From: Halalkalicoccus sp. CG83
GTDB taxonomy: Archaea; Halobacteriota; Halobacteria; Halobacteriales; Halalkalicoccaceae
NCBI RefSeq assembly: GCF_037081715.1
Contig: NZ_JAZDDH010000001.1
Coordinates: 1,550,001-1,614,000, forward strand
Direction: 5' to 3'
DNA length: 64,000 nt
In this document: positions 27,427 through 35,136 of the stretch, in pieces
How the letters are laid out: each line of letters opens with the position of its first letter
How positions within the stretch are numbered: position 1 is the first letter of the stretch
Program-made: the position numbers and the translations under genes
The notes under the pieces: generated by a model
What the model saw: only the letters and a program-made list of their open reading frames with translations
Told to the model about the DNA's origin: nothing
The model's database searches: none

Positions 27427-29753
27427 CGCGATTCACCCACACACCTACTGTACTCGCCGAACCGTTCCGGAGGCGAGAGCTTCCCGGTCTTCTCGAACTC
27501 GCGTTTCGCCGCCGTAACGATGTGTTCCATCTCGACGCGGTCGTCGCCGTTGGCCGCGAGGAATGCGGCGGTCAGTGCGACGTTCCTGATGCTACCCCCG
27601 GCGATTTCGAGCGTGGAGAGAAACTCGTAGTCCAGGTCGCCGAGCGGCGTAGCGTTCGGGAACACGTTCCGCCAGATCGCCGCTCGCGACCGCTTATCGG
27701 GGAGCGGGAAGTCGATGCAGACGTGGATCCGCCTGCGGAACGCGTCGTCGATGTTCTGATCGAAGTTCGTCGTGAGAACGACCAGTCCCTCGTGTTCCTC
27801 CACGCGTTGAAGGAGGTAGTTCACCTCGATGTTCGCATACCGGTCGTGAGCGTCGGAGACCTCCGAGCGCTCACCGAAGAGAGCGTCCGCCTCGTCGAAC
27901 AGTAAGATGGCATTGCTGTCGGTCGCCTCGTCGAAGATCCGGCCGAGGTTCTTCTCGGTCTCGCCGATGTACTTGCTCACCACGTTCGCGAGGTCGACTT
28001 TGTAGAGGTCGAGTCCGGTCTCCGCCGCGATGATCTCGGCGGCCATCGTCTTTCCCGTCCCGGACGGACCGCTGAACAGGACGTTGAGCCCGTTTCCGCG
28101 GGAGAACTTCTCGGCGAATCCCCAGTCGACGTACACCCGGCCCCGCCTGGTGACGTGGGCCGCGACGTCGCGCAACTGCCGCATCGTCTCCGGAGGGAGG
28201 ACGATGTCGTCCCAGCCGTAGCCGGTCTCGATCTTCCGGGCCAGCGATCCCAGCTCCTTCGTCGTCTGGCGCCGGCAGCCCTCGTGGATGGCCGCTGCGT
28301 CGAGAGCCGAACCATCCGAGAGCGTCTTGGCCGCCGCGACGGCGTCGTCGATCTGACCGCTGGTGAGCCGGAACGTAGCCGCGAGTGCGTCCGGGTCCAC
28401 GTCCGAGGAGAGCTCGGTCACCTCGCGCCACCGTGAGCGCCGGAGTTCGTAGGACGGCATCGGGAGGTGGATCGACTCGAACTCGTGACGGGCGAGTCGT
28501 AGCGATGGGTCGAGCGAGAGCGGGCCCACCCCGAGCAAGAAGACGTCGCCCGAGAAACCGTCGAGGGTGCGAACGAGCGCTCCGAGGTCGACGTCGTCGC
28601 GATCGCAAAGCGAGTTGACGTCTTCGACCTGCAATGCGGCCGCTTGCAACATCGCTTCGCGCTCGAGCAGCCGAACCGTCTCCCAGTAGTCCGGTTTGGC
28701 GAGCATGCTCGCGTCGATCCGAAGGATCGACCGCCCGGCGGCTGCCGCCAGCGCCCCGGCCGCCGTCGACTTTCCGACGCCGGGCGGTCCGTGAAGGGAC
28801 GCGATCAGGAGCCGTCGGCCGCACTCAGATTCGTCGGCGTCCGATAGCTGGTGGGGCGGCGAGCCGTCCTCGGTGGCGGTTACCGCCTGGGCGCGTTCCA
28901 GTTCGGCGAGCCTCGCGGCCGCCGACTCGTCGACGAGTAGGTCGTCGATCGACGCCGACGGGGTCCGGACGTCGGCCGTGTTGGAGAGTTCGGTTGCCAC
29001 GACGTCGGTACCGAGCAGGAACGCCACGACGCGCTCTTCGACGGCGACGGTCCGGGCGGCGTAGGGCGCACGCTCGTCGCCGGCGAGCCGGACAAGCCGA
29101 TGACGACGCAGCGGCGAGTGCCGCGAGAAGACCTCGCGGGCGGCCAGACGGTCCGTCTCGGTATACTCGAGGACGGCGAGTGCCAGCCCGATGGTCGGCC
29201 GTGTCTGGGTAACGTCGTCCTCGAGGTAGCCGTAGATCCGCTCGTATTTCCGGTCGAACTCGGGTGCGAGCGCAACGAGCAGTGCGTCGACGTGTCGCGC
29301 CTCGAGATCGAACCGGTCGACGAGCGTCCGCAGTCGGAGTTCCGAGCCGGCCCGCGCGGTCGTAGCCTGCCGGGCGTTGATCGCATCGGTACGCTCGTCG
29401 AGCGCCTGCACGAGCCCGGGATGAGGATCGCGGCCACGGTCGAGACGCCCGCGCTCGCTTGTCACGGGTTGACCGCGATGACCCTCGAGACCCCCATCGG
29501 GTTCGCCGGGTCCGGCGGTCACGGAGTCACGCTGATCGTCTCGAATGAGCACTGCGAGGAGGCTCGCCACTTCCTCGTCGGAGACGAACATTTTCCGCAT
29601 CCCGTCGGGGGTGGCTCCGTCATCACCCCATAACGACTCGAGGTGCATCCGCAACAGGACGTCGAGCCGACCGAGTTCGTCCTCGAGGTGCTCGAGGGCG
29701 TCGGCGTATGGCCTCGCGGTCGGCCGGCCGTCCACGTCGGTCGAGGGCGACAT
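27423..29753 (-). CDS. Double AAA+ ATPase, Afp15/Pvc15 type
   Basis: A 776-residue cytosolic ATPase of the kind found in nearly every eCIS locus. Residues 1-300 form a helical domain (PEFDRKYERIYGYLEDD is typical). The first AAA domain has Walker A GPPGVGKST at about 322-329 but a weak Walker B (FLLGV), so it is probably degenerate. The second has GPSGTGKT at about 562-569, Walker B ILLFDEAD at about 616-623, sensor VVLTTN and arginine finger DAFRRRI. Afp15 is believed to help particle assembly, and perhaps cargo loading, by remodelling tube or sheath subunits. It is not ClpV, which recycles contracted type VI sheaths. It overlaps the next gene by 4 bases. Confidence 0.93.
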   Translation of the reverse strand: MSPSTDVDGRPTARPYADALEHLEDELGRLDVLLRMHLESLWGDDGATPDGMRKMFVSDEEVASLLAVLIRDDQRDSVTAGPGEPDGGLEGHRGQPVTSERGRLDRGRDPHPGLVQALDERTDAINARQATTARAGSELRLRTLVDRFDLEARHVDALLVALAPEFDRKYERIYGYLEDDVTQTRPTIGLALAVLEYTETDRLAAREVFSRHSPLRRHRLVRLAGDERAPYAARTVAVEERVVAFLLGTDVVATELSNTADVRTPSASIDDLLVDESAAARLAELERAQAVTATEDGSPPHQLSDADESECGRRLLIASLHGPPGVGKSTAAGALAAAAGRSILRIDASMLAKPDYWETVRLLEREAMLQAAALQVEDVNSLCDRDDVDLGALVRTLDGFSGDVFLLGVGPLSLDPSLRLARHEFESIHLPMPSYELRRSRWREVTELSSDVDPDALAATFRLTSGQIDDAVAAAKTLSDGSALDAAAIHEGCRRQTTKELGSLARKIETGYGWDDIVLPPETMRQLRDVAAHVTRRGRVYVDWGFAEKFSRGNGLNVLFSGPSGTGKTMAAEIIAAETGLDLYKVDLANVVSKYIGETEKNLGRIFDEATDSNAILLFDEADALFGERSEVSDAHDRYANIEVNYLLQRVEEHEGLVVLTTNFDQNIDDAFRRRIHVCIDFPLPDKRSRAAIWRNVFPNATPLGDLDYEFLSTLEIAGGSIRNVALTAAFLAANGDDRVEMEHIVTAAKREFEKTGKLSPPERFGEYSRCVGESR

Positions 29754-30200
29754 CTACGGCAGCCCCTCCATTTTCGAGAGGCCGCGGTGGGTGAGTTCGA
29801 GACGCTCGATCGCGACGTCGGACTGGTCAGCGTCGAGTTCCGGTCCGCTCCACGCCACGGGGTAGGCGTCCAAGAACTCCCACCCCCACGACTCGGCACC
29901 GGCGGCATCGAGCAGTACGATCCGGCCGCTCCGCCGCCGGACCGTCCCGTCCCGCACCTCCTGAACCCATTCGAGCAGCTCCGAGGAGTCCGTCAGGCCA
30001 CGTTCTAGGACGATGTCGGGGTACTCGAAACGCTTCGGGAGCGTGTGCGTGTGAGTGTTCACCCCGCCCTCCTCGTAGTCCTCGGTCGACAGGCCGACCT
30101 CGAGACCGGACACCGACGCGAACCCCGCGACAACGAGCGAGTCGAGTTCGACGAGGAACCTGAACCCGAGGTACGGATCCGTCCGTTCGCCGGCTGCCAT
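29754..30200 (-). CDS. Inner tube protein, gp19/Afp5-like
   Basis: A 148-residue tail tube protein of the T4 gp19/Hcp fold. Family features are DPYLGFRFLVELDSLVVAGF, ASVSGLEVGLSTEDYEEGG, the strand-turn FEYPDIVLERGLTDSSEL with helix LLEWVQEVRDG, RRSGRIVLLDAAG, and ending VAIERLELTHRGLSKME. It is a paralogue of the protein at 30858-31298 but only about one fifth identical by eye. In Afp/PVC one tube paralogue builds the main shaft while others make the first rings on the hub; its place downstream, next to the AAA+ gene, suggests a start-ring role (inference). Confidence 0.92.
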   Translation of the reverse strand: MAAGERTDPYLGFRFLVELDSLVVAGFASVSGLEVGLSTEDYEEGGVNTHTHTLPKRFEYPDIVLERGLTDSSELLEWVQEVRDGTVRRRSGRIVLLDAAGAESWGWEFLDAYPVAWSGPELDADQSDVAIERLELTHRGLSKMEGLP

Positions 30201-30367
30201 CAGCGATGCTCCTCGTCCATCCGTTCGTTGATCCTGCTGATCTCCTCACACCAGCGTTGCCGCTCCCAGTGTGGCATCGCGAGCACGTCGTCGTGTCCCC
30301 AGTTGAAGTGATAGGCGACGAACGCGACCTCCCGGTAGAGCCGACCGATTGGATAGCCACCCGTCAT
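30200..30367 (-). CDS. DUF6760 small eCIS protein
   Basis: A 55-residue protein. I choose the ATG at 30367 (MTGGYPIGRLYREVAFVAYH), which overlaps the upstream stop as ATGA; the longer open frame is a shadow. The sequence has the pattern of DUF6760, YPLDRLYEEVAFIAYHFHWPxxEIxxLxHxERxRWCxEI, with AYHFNWGHDDVLAMPH and ERQRWCEEISRIN. In phages and eCIS the equivalent small helical protein is read just after the gp41/GpE-like gene and probably works with it as an assembly chaperone. Its stop codon shares a base with the start of the tube gene downstream. Confidence 0.85.
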   Translation of the reverse strand: MTGGYPIGRLYREVAFVAYHFNWGHDDVLAMPHWERQRWCEEISRINERMDEEHR

Positions 30368-30861
30368 TCCGTCGAGTTTCCCGTCTTCAGCTCCGGGGTC
30401 GCCGTTGAGTCGGCGGGCGAACCCGTCTCCGGGCCCACCGCAACCGCGAAGTTCTCGCCGCACTCCGGGCAGACCGCGTCAACCGCGTTCGCGGTCCGCG
30501 CGTTGATCCGCTCGTAGAGGTCCTGAAGGTACGCTAGGTCGGAAACGAACAAGTCCTCGACGATCGCCGGAGTGACCTCCGGCAGCGACCCCAGGCTCGT
30601 CACGACTCGTGACAGCAGGATGACGGTGAGGTACGACTCGTTGGACTGAACGCGTGGATCGGTGAGGGGCTTGATCTCGTCGGCCGCGGACGCGAGCCGC
30701 ATCCGGCCCTCCGTATGGCATGTCCCCTCGTCGTCCACGTATCCCCGCGGCAGGATAAACTCGAACTCGGTCTGCAGCGTTGACTGTACCGTCTGCGCTG
30801 TCGAGGAGTGTTCGTCCGGCAATCGCATGCCGTCGCTCGGGGGTCGCTGCTCGCCCGTCAC
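30364..30861 (-). CDS. gp41-like tail assembly protein with zinc-ribbon half
   Basis: A 165-residue protein of the type found after the tube gene in many eCIS operons. The conserved segment is FEFILPRGYVDDEGTCHTEG, RMRLASAADEIKPLTDPRVQ, NESYLTVILLSRVVTSLGSL and the helix VEDLFVSDLAYLQDLYERIN. A single CPECG pair near 130 looks like half a zinc ribbon. The position matches phage gp41/GpE/GpG tail chaperones, which act during tube or tape-measure assembly. The start is GTG overlapping the tube stop (GTGA), giving coupling; ATG at 30828 is a shorter alternative. The last 30 residues are polar and variable. Confidence 0.82.
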   Translation of the reverse strand: MTGEQRPPSDGMRLPDEHSSTAQTVQSTLQTEFEFILPRGYVDDEGTCHTEGRMRLASAADEIKPLTDPRVQSNESYLTVILLSRVVTSLGSLPEVTPAIVEDLFVSDLAYLQDLYERINARTANAVDAVCPECGENFAVAVGPETGSPADSTATPELKTGNSTE

Positions 30862-31298
30862 GCGGTTCGCTCCATGCCTTCGTGGTCGATTTCCAGGGAT
30901 TCGATGGCGATCTCGTTACCGGAGGCGTCCAGGTCCGGGCCGTCGTACTGGGTGGGCCAGGCCGCTCTGAACTCCCAGCGCGGACCGGGTTCGCCCTCCT
31001 CGTCGAGGACCACGACAGCGATGTTCCGTCGAGCGGCGTCGACGTTCCCCTGTTCTACGAGCCGGCGCCACTCGAACAGCGCTATAGAGTCCTCGCTGGT
31101 ACCGCGCTCAAGCGTCAAGGTACCGTAGGAGTTGAGACTCCACAGCTTCCGAACTGTCGGTGGGTCGGTTCCCTCCCTGTATTCGACGGCCTCTGTCGAG
31201 TTTTCGGGGAGCGTACACTGACTGAACCCCGCTATGGCGATGCCGTCGATCTCGAGCAGGTACCTGACGTTCCGATATGGGCCGTGTCTGTCTGGCAT
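30858..31298 (-). CDS. Inner tube protein, gp19/Hcp-like (main tube candidate)
   Basis: A 146-residue tube subunit of the gp19 family. It begins DRHGPYRNVRYLLEIDGIAI, has FSQCTLPENSTEAVEYREG, the strand LWSLNSYGTLTLERGTSED, helix SIALFEWRRLVEQ, VDAARRNIAVVVLDEEG and WEFRAAWPTQYDGPDLDASG, and ends IAIESLEIDHEG. The gene follows the sheath gene by 12 bases, the position of the main shaft protein in eCIS operons. It should polymerise as hexameric rings inside the sheath and hold cargo in its lumen. The lone cysteine in the N-terminal half is not a conserved family feature that I know. Confidence 0.93.
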   Translation of the reverse strand: MPDRHGPYRNVRYLLEIDGIAIAGFSQCTLPENSTEAVEYREGTDPPTVRKLWSLNSYGTLTLERGTSEDSIALFEWRRLVEQGNVDAARRNIAVVVLDEEGEPGPRWEFRAAWPTQYDGPDLDASGNEIAIESLEIDHEGMERTA

Positions 31299-31310
31299 TG
31301 GTGTCCTCTG

Positions 31311-32834
31311 TTAGGCCTCCGCACCACCGGTCGACTGTGAGATCCGGAAGATGACGAACTCCGCAGGTTTGACGGGGGCGACCCCGATCTCACAGATCAG
31401 ACGACCGTTGTCGATGTCGTCTTGGGTCATGGTCGACCGATCACACTTCACGAAGAACGCTTCCTCCGGCGTGGTTCCCATGAGCGCACCGTCCTCCCAG
31501 ACGCGAGTCAGGAAGTTAGTGATCGTCTGGCGCACTCGAGCCCAGAGCCGCTCGTCGTTGTTTTCGAACACCACCCACTGGGTACCCCTATCGATGGAGC
31601 CCCTAAGGTAGATGAAGAGCCGGCGGACGTTCACGTACTTCCACTCAGGGTCACTGGACATGGTTCGAGCGCCCCAGAGACGGATCCCTCGACCGGGGAA
31701 GCTCCGGATACAGTTGACGCCCTTCGGATTGAGGACGGCCTGTTCCTCCTTGGTGATCGACAGTTGGAGCTCCTGGGCGCCGCGGACGACCTCGTTCGCC
31801 GGCGCCTTGTGAACTCCTTTCCGTACGTCGCTCCGTGCGTAGATACCGGTGATGTGACCCCCGGCAGGAACGAGCTTCGGATTGTTCGTTACGGGATCCC
31901 GGATCCTGATCCAGGGATAGTAGAACGCGGCATACGAGCTGTCGTGAGGAGGGGCGAGACTTCCGGTCGGACCGGCGTTCTGCTTGGCTTGGATGACTGC
32001 GAATCGGTCGGTCAGGTTCTCACAGTGCGTGATGAGTTCCTCGGTCAGATCAAACAGTGCGGGAATGGCTTGGTCCGGAGCACAGACAATGGAGATTCCG
32101 TCTATCGCCTCGAAGGCTGCGAGCCCCGTTCGTTCCCCCGGCGTGTCAACACCTTTGTAGTGATCGACGGTAACGGTGCCGTCGTCGTCAGAGACGGTCA
32201 GCAGTGAGGTCTCGTTGACTGGTCGACCAAGCCCCTTTCTACCGACCGTAACGTAATCGGAGATATCGTTGAGCCGTGTTTCGTAGTAGTCACTGGAGGA
32301 CTCGTCAGGCGAGAGGTTGTCGTACACTTTCTCGTGGTCGGGATCGTCTTGCAGGGCGACGATCTCTGCATCAGTAGCGTCATCCGGTGCATCCTCCATC
32401 TCGGTCCAGTACTGGACGGTGAGCTTGAAGAGCTGGTTTTCGTCTTGTTTGAACAGCGTCGCGTCCTCGACGATCACGGCGACGTTGCCACCCCACGACC
32501 CGGGGCCGACTGCGGTAACCTCGAGTACGTTCTCGTCCTCGGCGTCGAGGAGGGTCGCTGTGGCGACATCGGTCGCTGCGGTGACGCGACCGACGTAACA
32601 CCTCCCGCCGCCGTTGCTGAAGAACCCCTCGACGGCGTACGCGAGATACCGATTCTCTACGAAGCCGCCGTACTTCCGTCTGAACTCCGGGAAACTGGTG
32701 ACGAGCCGTGCGCCGGTACGACCTCGCTCCGTCTCTCCAAGGAATCCAGCCGTACTGGTGCTGACACCCTCGATGGGTTTTGGCCCCCGTTCGACTTCCT
32801 CTACGTATACGCCCGGCGCATGATATTCCGGCAT
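31311..32834 (-). CDS. Contractile tail sheath protein
   Basis: A 507-residue sheath subunit. I choose the ATG at 32834 (MPEYHAPGVYVEEVERGPKP), the canonical start, with GGGAGAGG about 8 bases ahead; an in-frame start 15 bases upstream exists. Hallmarks: GVSTSTAGFLGETERG, the variable surface domain about 110-240, the helix-strand core KGVHKAPANEVVRGAQELQL, FPGRGIRLWGARTMS, WKYVNVRRLFIYLRGSIDRG, and the C-terminal arm GRLICEIGVAPVKPAEFVIF that interlocks with neighbours. There is one sheath gene only (Afp has three). An AT-rich promoter and a hairpin lie just upstream, so sheath and tube can be made in excess of the cap proteins. The variable domain is the surface-exposed part. Confidence 0.96.
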   Translation of the reverse strand: MPEYHAPGVYVEEVERGPKPIEGVSTSTAGFLGETERGRTGARLVTSFPEFRRKYGGFVENRYLAYAVEGFFSNGGGRCYVGRVTAATDVATATLLDAEDENVLEVTAVGPGSWGGNVAVIVEDATLFKQDENQLFKLTVQYWTEMEDAPDDATDAEIVALQDDPDHEKVYDNLSPDESSSDYYETRLNDISDYVTVGRKGLGRPVNETSLLTVSDDDGTVTVDHYKGVDTPGERTGLAAFEAIDGISIVCAPDQAIPALFDLTEELITHCENLTDRFAVIQAKQNAGPTGSLAPPHDSSYAAFYYPWIRIRDPVTNNPKLVPAGGHITGIYARSDVRKGVHKAPANEVVRGAQELQLSITKEEQAVLNPKGVNCIRSFPGRGIRLWGARTMSSDPEWKYVNVRRLFIYLRGSIDRGTQWVVFENNDERLWARVRQTITNFLTRVWEDGALMGTTPEEAFFVKCDRSTMTQDDIDNGRLICEIGVAPVKPAEFVIFRISQSTGGAEA

Positions 32835-32888
32835 ATGTGCCTCTCCCAACCGGTCGGTCCGGTCATGGTACTAGTTCACAATGGTTAT

Positions 32889-32896
32889 CTATATAA
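32889..32896 (-). promoter_or_regulatory. TATA-like element before the sheath gene
   Basis: TTATATAG on the minus strand lies about 55-62 bases before the sheath ATG. A start site about 25 bases downstream would leave a leader of some 30 bases that contains the GGGAGAGG ribosome-binding site. The 85-base gap is among the most AT-rich stretches in the window. Confidence 0.5.
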
Positions 32897-32915
32897 CAAT
32901 TCCTGTAACGGTCAA

Positions 32916-32959
32916 CTAGATATTATATTAAAATCACCCAAGTACAATATTATATCTAG
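32916..32959 (-). terminator. AT-rich hairpin straddling the end of the gene upstream of the sheath
   Basis: Positions 916-929 and 946-959 are inverted copies (13 of 14 bases match) around a 16-base loop. The stop codon of the carboxypeptidase-regulatory-like gene (32934-32936) lies in the loop. A minus-strand transcript would fold here before reaching the sheath promoter, so it may end, slow or process the upstream message. Confidence 0.5.
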
Positions 32960-33551
32960 TAATCGATCCTTCTTCCAGAGGCTGGCGTACCGTCGTGCTC
33001 CCGTGGTTCGGGTGAGCCACGTGAATTTCCGGATCGTCGCCGTCGATCCGGATCAATCTGGTTCCATCGTCAGTCCGGTGGACATCTGCTGGAGTTATGT
33101 TTTTGATGAATAGAACAAACTCACCGTTCTCGTCCGTCACGGTCTCTTCGTCGGTGTCGCGAATCGAGACGGTAGCACTCTCGACCTGGTCCTCGGAGTC
33201 GTCAACGACGAACCCACGGAGGAGAGTTGCCCCCGAGGGGAAGCGATAGCCCGGCGACGGCGTCACGTCGAGCTGGACTGCGGGCGGGTCGAGTTCCGTC
33301 GGATCGATCGTCTCCTTCAGGTCGAAATATCCGTCCCCACCGTCGACGACGACGGTTAGCGGATCGTTCGGGAGATCCAAGAAGAGATGAAACCCGCTTG
33401 GATTCCTTGCCGGCACCGTGTCGACGTCCGCTGCACTGACCGAGAGTCTCTCTTCCGGTTGCTCTCCGGTGAACGTATCGATGAGTTCCACGGCAACGGT
33501 CAACCGTGTAGTGGTACTGCCGACCTTTAGAAAATCGACTCGATCACTCAT
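32934..33551 (-). CDS. eCIS-linked carboxypeptidase-regulatory-like domain protein
   Basis: A 205-residue protein starting at ATG 33551 (MSDRVDFLKVGSTTTRLTVA), overlapping the DUF4255 stop by 8 bases. The N-terminal half is a beta domain (VAVELIDTFTGEQPEERLSV, GFHLFLDLPNDPLTVVVDGG). The second half (about 110-190) is a transthyretin-like, carboxypeptidase-regulatory fold (TLLRGFVVDDSEDQVESATV, DENGEFVLFIKNI). Similar two-domain proteins stand beside DUF4255 in other eCIS loci; they may contribute to the particle end or act in assembly. There is no signal peptide, so it is cytosolic until lysis or release. The gene ends inside an AT-rich hairpin. Confidence 0.78.
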   Translation of the reverse strand: MSDRVDFLKVGSTTTRLTVAVELIDTFTGEQPEERLSVSAADVDTVPARNPSGFHLFLDLPNDPLTVVVDGGDGYFDLKETIDPTELDPPAVQLDVTPSPGYRFPSGATLLRGFVVDDSEDQVESATVSIRDTDEETVTDENGEFVLFIKNITPADVHRTDDGTRLIRIDGDDPEIHVAHPNHGSTTVRQPLEEGSITRYNIVLG

Positions 33552-34155
33552 GCGGGTTTCCCCGACCGGTACGCGTGTACTCCTCGACAGTTCGTTCTCG
33601 GACGCGGGCGGTAGTCCGCTCACGGGTGGATTCAATGGTGATAGGCGTGACGAGATACGAGACCGACGGTTGGTACGGTTTCTCGGCGAACGTATTCCAG
33701 ATATTCAGGATCTCATCCGTCGGTTTTGGGTCCTGCAGTACGCGGAACTCCTGGCTGCCGGCGAGACTGCCCGTGAGATCCGATCCACGTAGGACGGGGG
33801 TATCGTGGAGGACCTGCATCGCCCGCCCCAGGACGCTGTGCTGTTCCTTCGTCGTCGAGGTCGGATCACCGCTCCCCTTCGAGGGATGAGCGGTGAGCAG
33901 GTAGTGGAGATCCAGTTCAAGCGGCGAGTTACGGACTCTCTCTGGACTGACCATACGTCGCTCGACGTTCTTGCGGTGGCCGTCCTCGGCAACTCGGAAT
34001 AGGAAAAGGCTGAGTCGAATGTCGTCACCCGACCCGACGTCACCCGGCGAAACGAGTGCGATCTCCTTCTCCCGCGATATCAAGTCGCCCATCCGATCGC
34101 GGAGCATCGTGACGAGCGTCCCACCCACGTCTGTGATAGCTTCGTACTCGGCCAT
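33544..34155 (-). CDS. DUF4255 tail cap protein (Afp16/Pvc16-like)
   Basis: A 203-residue protein of the DUF4255 family, which in Afp and PVC (Afp16, Pvc16) ends tube and sheath growth and caps the far end. Signatures: YEAITDVGGTLVTMLRDRM, ISREKEIALVSPGDVG, RLSLFLFRVAEDGHRKNVER, LELDLHYLLTAHP, VLGRAMQVLHDTPVLRGSDL and SVSYLVTPITIEST. It is the first gene of the structural operon. GGTGA lies 4-8 bases before the ATG as a ribosome-binding site, so the mRNA is leadered and the promoter must lie further upstream, perhaps near 34340. Confidence 0.94.
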   Translation of the reverse strand: MAEYEAITDVGGTLVTMLRDRMGDLISREKEIALVSPGDVGSGDDIRLSLFLFRVAEDGHRKNVERRMVSPERVRNSPLELDLHYLLTAHPSKGSGDPTSTTKEQHSVLGRAMQVLHDTPVLRGSDLTGSLAGSQEFRVLQDPKPTDEILNIWNTFAEKPYQPSVSYLVTPITIESTRERTTARVRERTVEEYTRTGRGNPHE

Positions 34156-34332
34156 TCGTCACCGACTCCGGCTGGTAGACGAGAGTACGGCATGTCGATG
34201 CACACGTTTGGCGACGGCAAACGAACGATCATCCGGTCGAGCAATGACGGCTAAGGACCGGACTTGTGACCGGTGTTGCGGGCGAGGAAAACCGTGGCGA
34301 ATCATCCAATCACTCCATTCAATTAGGTAACA

Positions 34333-34352
34333 CCTTCGTAAAAATCTTTCTG
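34333..34352 (-). promoter_or_regulatory. Candidate promoter of the eCIS operon
   Basis: On the minus strand AGAAAGATTTTTACG gives a purine-rich BRE followed by a TATA-like TTTTTA. The start site would fall near 34310, leaving a leader of about 150 bases before DUF4255. It is the best TATA-like run in the gap nearest to the operon. Confidence 0.3.
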
Positions 34353-34364
34353 AGCGTTTTCGAT

Positions 34365-34413
34365 ACTGTTCATCGATAACAGTCGATCGAGGGTTCGTTC
34401 GTACAGTCGATCG
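34365..34413. promoter_or_regulatory. Inverted and direct repeats, possible operator of the eCIS operon
   Basis: ACTGTT and AACAGT (34365-34383) flank a 7-base spacer. The overlapping 11-mer ACAGTCGATCG occurs at 34379-34389 and again at 34403-34413, a 24-base period (just over two helical turns). The cluster lies directly upstream of the promoter candidate, where an archaeal activator would bind. The regulator is unknown. Confidence 0.35.
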
Positions 34414-34869
34414 TCGTTAAGGATCTGTATTCTCATGGTAACGTCCAACACAGCAATCTACGTTTAACGGAAAAGCGTTGGTGCATGAGAACACCTGACC
34501 AGCAGCGTGAGGTCAGTCGATGATACCGTAATCGTTAGAGCACCGGGATCGGCCTAGGTGCAGTGGCTACACTGCCGAGAACATCGACCGTCGGCCCCTC
34601 GCTGTTCAAGACACCCACTATTCAGACCATCGACAGTGCAAAACGATCGTTGCCACGGGGAATCTCCACAAGTATCGTTCCGCGTTCAACCCGAGATGTC
34701 GGAGAGGCGTGCCGGGCGTTGGCCAGAATGGGACCCACCGATCCCGATCAGGCTGTCTCGTGTTCTAGAAACGGCTCACTCCGGCTTGTTCGGGAAGCGT
34801 TCTCGAGAACCGTTCGCTCACCGGGAGATCGGGTAGAATGCTACTGACCTCGGCGTTCGATAACCGTGA

Positions 34870-35136
34870 TCATACCGGATCGTCTGGTTCGTGTTTCTCT
34901 TTCATTCGCTCGACTTCAGTAGCGTATCGTTCCCGCACGTCCGGGTCATCAACGGACGCGAGATTGTCGGGAGCAACGGTCTTCGCGGCAGTCACCGTAT
35001 CGAGCGCTTGTGAGGCGACCTCTTTCTGGAAGACTTTCTCTCCGCTGGGCGTCGCGTATTTGAGAATGATTAGATCACGGTCGTTGTAACCACGCTCAAC
35101 TAGCCATACCCGAACCTCGTCTGTTTCTGCCGTCAT
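34870..35136 (-). CDS. Small conserved-looking haloarchaeal protein, unknown function
   Basis: An 88-residue acidic protein with normal haloarchaeal composition: EVRVWLVERGYNDRDLIILKY, TPSGEKVFQKEVASQAL, DTVTAAKTVAPDNLASVDDP and helix VRERYATEVERMKEKHE. It reads as a short beta-hairpin followed by helices, without membrane segments or metal motifs. I do not recognise the family. It has the same orientation as the eCIS operon but is separated by 714 bases, so it is probably independent. Its start (MTAETDE) has no alternative nearby. Confidence 0.65.
   Translation of the reverse strand: MTAETDEVRVWLVERGYNDRDLIILKYATPSGEKVFQKEVASQALDTVTAAKTVAPDNLASVDDPDVRERYATEVERMKEKHEPDDPV

Larger units (their letters stand above)
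34156..34869. other. Upstream region of the eCIS operon, 714 bases, no supported gene
   Basis: The half next to the operon holds the promoter and operator candidates listed separately. A GTG-started frame of 94 codons at 34563-34847 has mixed composition, no recognisable motif and no ribosome-binding site, so I do not call it. Composition is less GC-rich than in the core genome. Confidence 0.5.

Noticed and set aside
13312-34155. Prophage
   Set aside because: Tail genes only; no capsid, portal, terminase, integrase or replication genes, and the AAA+ and DUF4255 genes are eCIS marks.
13312-34155. Type VI secretion system
   Set aside because: No TssJ/L/M membrane complex, no ClpV; sheath is a single-chain phage/eCIS type, not TssB/TssC.
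34563-34847. 94-codon GTG-started frame upstream of the eCIS operon
   Set aside because: No ribosome-binding site, no motif, mixed basic composition unlike haloarchaeal proteins.
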